From Hypomesus transpacificus (Eukaryota; Chordata; Actinopteri; Osmeriformes; Osmeridae), in the NCBI RefSeq assembly GCF_021917145.1, contig NW_025814038.1, positions 509,045 to 573,044 on the forward strand: 64,000 nt of DNA. Reading direction: 5' to 3'. Position numbers and translations under genes: made by a program. Positions within the stretch are counted from its first letter, which is position 1. Each line of letters begins with the position of its first letter. Positions 56,407 to 64,000 of the stretch are shown piece by piece. The notes below the pieces were generated by a model. The model did not search any database and was not told the origin of the DNA. It saw only the letters and a program-made list of their open reading frames with translations.

Positions 56407-58173
56407 TTTAGTTTCGAACGAATAGCTAATGTGGAGACTTGTCAAGTTGTGAGTGATGGTAATGGAGCTTGCTAGCTGAAGAGATAACGATTAAAGCACA
56501 GGTTTCCCAACTCGTTTGGATGTTAGCTAGCTAGACTTGTTAGCTAGTGGAGTTAATTAGCTATTAGCTAGCTACTCTGCTTCCTCTCAACCTGACTGCA
56601 GTGTTTTTTCCCGGTGTGGTTTCGCTCTTAATTACGTTCAGCTAAGCAAACAGCCAGTATGCCAACAACTACCACTTAAAAAAAACAGGTTTCCTTTTTA
56701 GTTATTTGGCCAGTTATCCTTAAGGCAAACACAAATTTGCTAGCCAACTTTGCATGGGTCACACACGTTTCGAGGCCCGGGGTAACCCAGGGGGCGATGT
56801 TCTCATCTGTTGTCGGTGGATCCAGTCCAAATGTGGGAATCCCACCCATCCGTGCTATCTCGAGACTGAAATCCACTTTAGTTTCATATGCGTCGTGCTT
56901 GGTGGGTGGAACTGGTTGCGAGTTGAGAAGCGTGCGTAATGTAGCTCGACGGCCACTCACATTTGTCTCTGGAAAATGTCTCCCGCTGAAATTATTATTA
57001 TTATTTTTTTACATACCGTACACTGAAATTGTACAAATGTTAATAATGAGTCATGGTCTGGACAGCTTTGCACTCTCTTTATTAATCCCTTAGCAGAAAC
57101 GGCCAAATATCTATAGAGACAAAATGCTGAAAATTAGGGTATAAAGACACACATCTTGACAAAATCTAGACTTAAAGCCTCATAAGAATACAAAGTGAAG
57201 AAGAGGGTGAAGAACACGGGGAAAAATATTGTGTGGGGTAACTCACTATTTACAAAAATCAGACACAATGAAATGAAGGTCTGTTAAAATCATGAGCTGA
57301 TCTCAGGACAGGATTCCCCCAAGCTGCCACCAGGGTATAGGGTCATTCTCCGGCCAGCCAGCCTGTCTGCAAACAAGGAAACGAGACAGAAATTTACTCA
57401 TTCTGGACCACTTCAAAAACTCCGAACCGAAAAAAAGAACACGTCCATGACTCAATGTTTAACTTCTTGTGCTGTCAACTTTAAACTATTAAGTTTGTTT
57501 ATTTTCTCCGTTCCGTTTTAAAGATCATATGTACGACTTGCAGCCTCATGCACTCCAGCTCACAGTTCCCAAATTGTAACAGCTTCAAAATATTCTGGAT
57601 TAGTCAATAATCCATTTTAAAAGGAGCAAACTAAATTACAGTATAGGGCAGGCCCCTCGCTGTACCTCAGTCCTCAAATGGAGGATCGATTTGAAGAAAA
57701 TGTGTTCGATTCACACTGGCTTTTAACAGGGAATTGAACGTGTCAGCCTTCAATAGTGTTATAAAGCTGGTTTACATATGATCTTTAACACCTATGTTTA
57801 AAAAAAGGTTTGTTGTTTATCAATTGTAGTTCTCTAAGGGCTATAAAGAAAAAGCAAGCATCATGAGTTTAAGCGATTTAGGAGGGGGGGTCATTTTAGA
57901 AAAAAACAAATGAAAACACTGAAGCTCCAGAACTGAAACACAAAACCACTAAAATAAAAAGAGAATACACAACAATTCGTTAATTACAACTCTTTAAAAG
58001 GTTTCGTTTTATGTAATTCCTGTAAAAAACCCATTTCAGACAATTGTTAAAGGAAACACTGAACAACTTAAAAAAAAAAAAAAGAAATAATAAAAAAAAC
58101 AAGGTCATTTTCCTTTTGTCTTTTATGTTTCTTTCTGTTTATCGCTGGTACAGGAAGTTGGAAGAGACCATAC
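56407..58173. other. hnrnpd upstream region and hnrnpdl 3' UTR
   Basis: hnrnpd promoter and 5' UTR next to 56406. An unexplained 94-codon open frame lies at 56676-56960 (-). The remainder is AT-rich hnrnpdl 3' UTR without coding exons. Confidence 0.45.
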
Positions 58174-58277
58174 CACAGGACAGCGTTTTCTTGTGCATGC
58201 CGTGCTCTCTGCCCGCTATGTGCGACGCCCAGAGAATGTCATGGTCAGGTGACACACGGCCTGCAATGAAGTCCCCG
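58174..58277 (-). other. hnrnpdl: Conserved 3'-UTR cassette exon of hnrnpdl
   Basis: A 104-base exon with acceptor TTGTTTGTACCTGCCAG and donor TGTG|GTATGGTC, downstream of the hnrnpdl stop codon. Flanks and edges match the hnrnpd exon at 53391-53491 far better than the exon interiors do. Confidence 0.7.
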
Positions 58278-58717
58278 CTGGCAGGTACAAACAAGGTACA
58301 ATATCAGTTAGGAAAGGAAAGGAAAAAATAAGGATAGGTCCTTACTTTGCACCCTTTAGCAGTACTTTACCTGTTTACATTGCTATCAAGTCTCTTTATG
58401 TTATTTCCTTATGAATACCTGTTTAAAAGCAGGGGAAAAGGAGAATCTACAGAAAAACGTTTTTTCTGGAGAGCTTAATAAAAAAAACGCAAAACCGCTA
58501 CACAAGCATTACACAATTAAAGATCTATAGACATTCTTACAATCTTAGATTTATCTTTCAAAAGGGGACGCGTGGTGTGAGTAACCACTTGCTTTCTCCC
58601 TCAAAAAAGGTTTTGGAGAAGTTTGTTTTGTCTATTGATCTTTAAAGGTTTTTAAGTTAAGCCAGAGGTGACACTCAAAATGATGATCTTACCAGAAGTC
58701 TTAGTGTAATCATTTTA

Positions 58718-61700
58718 TCAGTAGGGCTGGTAGTTGTTCTGGTGGGTCGTACTCTCTCGAGACACCTTTCCATAACTGCTCTGCTGACCTATACGGAGGT
58801 CAAAGGTTAGGAGGTCAAAGGTTAGGTGGTCAAAGGTTAGAAAGTAAGACAGGTAAAACACACTTTAGGCAGACTGTCAACGCAAAACCTTACCAAAATG
58901 CTTCATGTTAAACTGTGTCGCTTAACTTTTTTTTTTTTTTTTTGCAATTAAAAGTGCTGTTGTCAGACCGCTATAATCTGTTCGATGTAGACTGAATACT
59001 TTGTTCACACTAATAACCATCATTATCTGCTTAGAATTAAGAGCTGTGGAATTTGGATGAGAGCACTTGCTGATGAGTTTCTACATTGCTATAAATGGAA
59101 AAACAAATCATGTGTCCCTACCATCATTTCCAGACTACTAACTATCCTTTTCTTAACTGAGGTGTGCACATCCACAATCCCACACATCTTAAGTACTCTT
59201 GCAAGAACGCATGTTTACATCAATCCATGCGACGCAGTCCATATGTGTGAAACCTTATCTGTCCCTTTGACATGGGAAGTGAGACTTAATGACTGATGAA
59301 CAATGACAGTTATTCTATCAAGTAACATATTGCACTGCCTGGATAGAGTGATATTGACCATCATGCATCAGAGCAAAGAAACCCAAGGCAGGCGGCATTA
59401 CAGATATTGATTTATTTTTCCAGAAACTATTGAATACATACAAGGATACTTGCTTCCGCTGTTTGTCTAGACGTACATTAGTTGTTGAGGAAAGGCACTG
59501 CTTCAGTTAGGCCTAGTGTTCAACATCAATAAGTTAGCTTACCATTGTAGTCATCGTAGCCCTGTCCATAACCATAACTATTATAGTTGTAGCCAGAGTA
59601 GTCATAGCCAGTGTAGCCACTGTAGCCCTGGTTGTATCCGTTGCCATAGTTTCCATAGTTCTGCCCATAGTAGCTGCCGTAACCCTGATTGTAGTTACTC
59701 TGACCTAAATCGAGAAATCAGAAAGGTTAATATGACGAGAAAGTATAGTGGGGTTTTTTTTTTTTTTTTTTAATGAGAAGACATTTCTCCAGAGACTCTC
59801 TGGTAGACGTTTCTGGTTTTGAACGAGTTATTTTTTATAGGGATTCCTCACCTCAAGGACTGGTGGGAGATGGATCCAGGGGCATAGGTTTGTTTTCAAA
59901 TGTGTCCCATGTCCCACCGATGTATAATGAAACCTATGCCCCTGGATGGGTCATAAACAGAAATGATGGTAGTTACCTCCTCGCCCCCGACCCCTGTACC
60001 CTCCTCTGCCCCCTCCGTATCCCCGGTCTCCTCTGTGCTGCTGCTGTTGTCTGTATACTTCTTTCGGCTGGGCCACCTTGATTTCACACTACCAGGAGAA
60101 CACAACAGCAGTCAACAGCAGCGACTACAACCAAAGACAGACACATATGCTCATGGCTTTATCCATAACACCCAGCAGTGTTAAAGCGACGGGTCTTGAC
60201 AAACATGAGTTTGGTTGAATTTAGTATAGCAGTTGAGTTTAGTGCAAATGTTTTTACAATGATCTAAAAAGGCACTGAAGTTCTGAATACCTTTCCGCTT
60301 CCCACTTGATGGTATCTGCATTCCAAGAGCTTCTGAACAGGACTTTCCTCGGTGTACGTCACGAAGCAGAACCCTCTGCGTTCGTTGGTTTTGGCGTCCA
60401 TAGGAAGTTCGATACTTTCAATCTGTCGGCACAGTACACACGTAAGACTTCTACCCGAGAGAGCGCTCATCTTGGAAGTCCTCATCTTTAAACAAGTCTC
60501 TGAATCTACAATTGTATCCAATTACTTTGGCTTAAAACTTTTGAGTTTAAAACTTACTTCGCCAAACTGTCCGAAGTATTCCCGGATTTCTTCTTCTGGG
60601 GTGTCAGGGCTGAGGCCTCCTACAAACACCTTCTTTGGAGGTTCTTTGCCCTTCATTGCTTTTGCTCTCTTGGGATCAATTAGTTTCCCATCCAACTTGT
60701 GTTCTTTTAGCTCCAGGACCTGCAATTCGGCGCAATTACACACAATGTACATCCGGATGGCAATATACTTCTTCGGATCAAGTTGAAAGCTTTTTACCGA
60801 GGTAGGAGACTTTAACGGTCGACATATTCAGGCTGTGGTTTACAACTTACTCTCTCTACACTTTCCGCATCTTTGAAGAGGACAAACCCGAAACCCCTGG
60901 ATCTCCCTGTCATCAGGTCTGTTTTGATGGTGCAGTCCAGCACCTCGCCAAACTTGGACAAGTAATCTGTAAGATCAGTTTTGCTTGTGTCCCAACTGAG
61001 TCCGCCAATGAACATCTTGCTGTGAATAGAAATAACCAACATGAACATTTCCTAAGAGGGCCTTTCCCCGTGCCATTTCAAGTCATTGAAATAATCAGAC
61101 ACACTGCAAATCAAACATATTTTTTTTTCATAATCATGTGGAATTTAGTGGATTTATAAAATGAATGTATGAGTTTTGACATTCAACATTCTTATGTTCA
61201 TGTTGTGAGGAGCTAGCACTGGCAGTTGATCTCAACTAGAGCTAGGAGCCACGTCAGAGATGTCGGAAGTAGTCTACTTTTTAATTGTACTCAAAAGATT
61301 GGAATGAAAGTAATCTGGGAGGAATGTTACAGCTAACCCTAACCCAAAGACATTTGAAACTGACCCCACATGAATGACATGACCTGCATCAAACTAGCAG
61401 ATATTGTCTGCCCTCTTTAGGTTCGACACAGTAGCTCTTGACGTTGACCGCAATGTAACCAAACCGCCCACAACGCCACCGGGTCAGGAGGGCCTGATTG
61501 ACACGTCAACGACACCGGGTTGGAGAAGGTTACAACTGCCGAGCAGTTCCGACAGACTGATTCACTACAAAAATAGTGGCTGGCAAGCGATACCTGCCAT
61601 AGCTAACGGTAGCAAACTTTTCCCTAGTAAGAGTCTAATATCGATCATGGCCATGGTTAAATGAGCTAGATCAACTTTACTGTAGCTAGTACAGTATCAG

Positions 61701-61998
61701 TAGTAGTCTACCAAAGTGAACGTCTAATAGCTGTAGATTTACAGTGTCTACACTAAACACATTAGCGAAATTAATTCACGTAACGCCACCCAGATCTATC
61801 GCCGGATTACCTCACAAGCTAACCTGCATCCAACTACTGTAGCTCGCTGGTCATATCGGCTTGATTGGTATGCAAGGAGTTTGACAGCAAGCCGGGCACA
61901 GACACTTACCCGTCATCTTGCAGGTTTTTGCTTGCGTTTATTTTGGAACCCTCTGGAAATTCATCTGTACTGAAGTCAACTTGGCTATCAGTCTCCAT
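58718..61998 (-). CDS. hnrnpdl: Heterogeneous nuclear ribonucleoprotein D-like
   Basis: RNA-binding paralogue of hnrnpd. Seven coding exons (-): 61910-61998, 60851-61019, 60558-60719, 60291-60422, 59977-60088, 59543-59704, 58718-58788, giving 298 residues, equal to the short human isoform (301). RRM1 has [16 protein letters not shown] and [14 protein letters not shown]2 has [16 protein letters not shown] and [10 protein letters not shown]. The N terminus keeps the HNRNPDL signature [10 protein letters not shown]. Then come [17 protein letters not shown], an RGG-rich segment ([13 protein letters not shown]), a Tyr/Gly-rich prion-like exon (59543-59704) and the family ending HQNNYQPY. The Tyr-rich exon is the one skipped in a known human isoform; here it is 162 nt and phase-neutral. 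A donor (CTTCTG|GTAAGATC) lies just past the stop, so the 3' UTR is spliced. Confidence 0.95.
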
Positions 61999-63069
61999 TT
62001 TCCCACTTACAAAAAGGGTTATTAATTGGCAAGCTACAGTTAATTATTTAACTACTCGATTTGCTATGACACAATTCCAGACTGATTTAGCTAGCGAGTT
62101 TCGATTCCTATGTAAAATGGCTGACATCAAGGGCGGACAGGGCGGAGAGTGACGCAGATGATGTGGTTTGTTTGTAAATCCACTAGGGGAGCCCGGCGGT
62201 GTTCCGGAGAATTCAGTTCCCCTGTCCCCTCTTCCTTGCGCGTGCGCGAAATCATAACATTTTCTCTTGTTGCTTGGTTGAGGTGAATGTGATTTATATA
62301 ATCGCGTGTATAGTGTACTCTACCTACTTCCCATGAGCATAATGTACATTTGTTGATGTCAGTTAGTTAAATTGCACTCAAATCCAGGCTTTAAGAATAG
62401 TACGTTTTTTACACTGTGAACACTGAACAGACTTACCCGGGGGAAAGTGTAAAAGGCTGGTGTACTAGATGAAACTTGTTATATACATAATGATCACAGT
62501 AACATAACACAGTTTCTTACTGCCAGCACATTTTAAAAGTATGATATTGACGTCCCAACGTGGTCAAACGCTCATCATTTACGGCTTAGGGTGCGGGGTT
62601 TGCACCAAAGTTATATTTTTCTGTGTGTTTTGAGTCTCTATATTTGGATGTTCAATAAGTCTTATCGTTCTATCGTATGTCAAGATTCGTAAATGGGCAG
62701 ATTAAACCAAATAACCTCATATATTTGAAAGGGGACGGGAAATAAGGGTATAGGCTACATATTATGAGGACACGGCATTCTGGAATGAATGTTCCCTGTC
62801 CACGCCCCGGACTGTGTCTGCGTCCTCGTGCTCCACGCACGGGCACTGCTCCATCCATGTGAGCGCTGCCGATTTCGTTGCCTTTTGCTTTTTCGTATTT
62901 TGTCCTTCAGACTGTCATTTCGAATTTGTAGATAACCAACGTTATTCAAATTCACAAATCAGTAATTTGTAACTTTCAAACTGGTTCGATTCGACTTTCT
63001 CTTGATTTTGTGGAAATAACGCTTTGTTAGCCAGCTAGCATTAGCTAGCTGTGCGGACTCGTTGGAAGA
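61999..63069. promoter_or_regulatory. Divergent intergenic region between hnrnpdl and enoph1
   Basis: The two starts face away from each other over 1,071 bp. It holds the hnrnpdl 5' UTR (GCGTGCGCGAAA-like GC-rich block at about 62235-62250) and the enoph1 5' UTR. No TATA box stands out and no other exons are seen. Confidence 0.4.

Positions 63070-64000
<931 letters not shown>

Noticed and set aside
61404-61664. 86-codon plus-strand frame in hnrnpdl intron 1
   Set aside because: No ATG, no recognisable domain, no splice context; taken as chance.

Overview
The window is ray-finned fish (teleost) nuclear DNA. Introns are short (often 80-300 bp), CA/GA/TA microsatellites and minisatellites are dense, one tRNA-derived SINE family recurs at least eight times, hAT-type MITEs are present, and every recognisable gene is a vertebrate gene. 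There is one assembly gap (721-820). The species cannot be named from the sequence.

Layout. 1-9.5 kb: no gene recognised; microsatellites, one SINE and two CTCF-like motifs. 9.5-17.8 kb (-): a ten-exon aryl hydrocarbon receptor with an AHR2-like N terminus and a short C-terminal half. 19.5-23.2 kb (-): a nine-exon divergent methionine adenosyltransferase. 24.1-33.7 kb (-): a complete 27-exon zmym4 (MYM zinc fingers plus a C-terminal DUF3504-type domain). 36.8-37.1 kb (-): a single THAP-domain exon. 37.9-40.4 kb (-): six-exon adprs (ARH3 ADP-ribosylhydrolase). 41.0-48.4 kb (+): a rearranged inverted copy of the first two thirds of zmym4, spliced in frame to three new exons. 49.0-51.7 kb (+): an R-SNARE locus with longin exons upstream of a VAMP8-like SNARE/membrane anchor. 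53.9-56.4 kb (-) hnrnpd and 58.7-62.0 kb (-) hnrnpdl, then the first two exons of enoph1 (63.07 kb to the window edge, +).

The most notable object is the gene at 41.0-48.4 kb. It looks at first like a zmym4 pseudogene, but every exon I could align keeps its reading frame and its GT/AG splice sites. Several changes relative to zmym4 are multiples of three: a 327-nt deletion in exon 2, and losses or gains of 3 and 12 nt. Exon 10 is replaced by a phase-compatible fusion and exons 12-16 are skipped without a frame change. The copied part ends inside exon 21. There the splice donor is replaced by a new one, which feeds exons coding a coiled segment, twelve perfect-length octapeptide repeats and a terminal BEN-like domain. 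The predicted product is about 1,109 residues. Identity between the two inverted arms is patchy, from identical across one exon to roughly 78% in another, which points to an old duplication partly homogenised by gene conversion.

The neighbourhoods recall known vertebrate gene groups: MAT2A with VAMP8 (human 2p11), ZMYM4 with ADPRS (human 1p34) and HNRNPD-HNRNPDL-ENOPH1 (human 4q21). hnrnpd and hnrnpdl each carry a matching 3'-UTR cassette exon, in line with their known unproductive-splicing autoregulation. The methionine adenosyltransferase and enoph1 belong to the linked methionine-cycle and salvage pathways, but nothing here indicates joint regulation.
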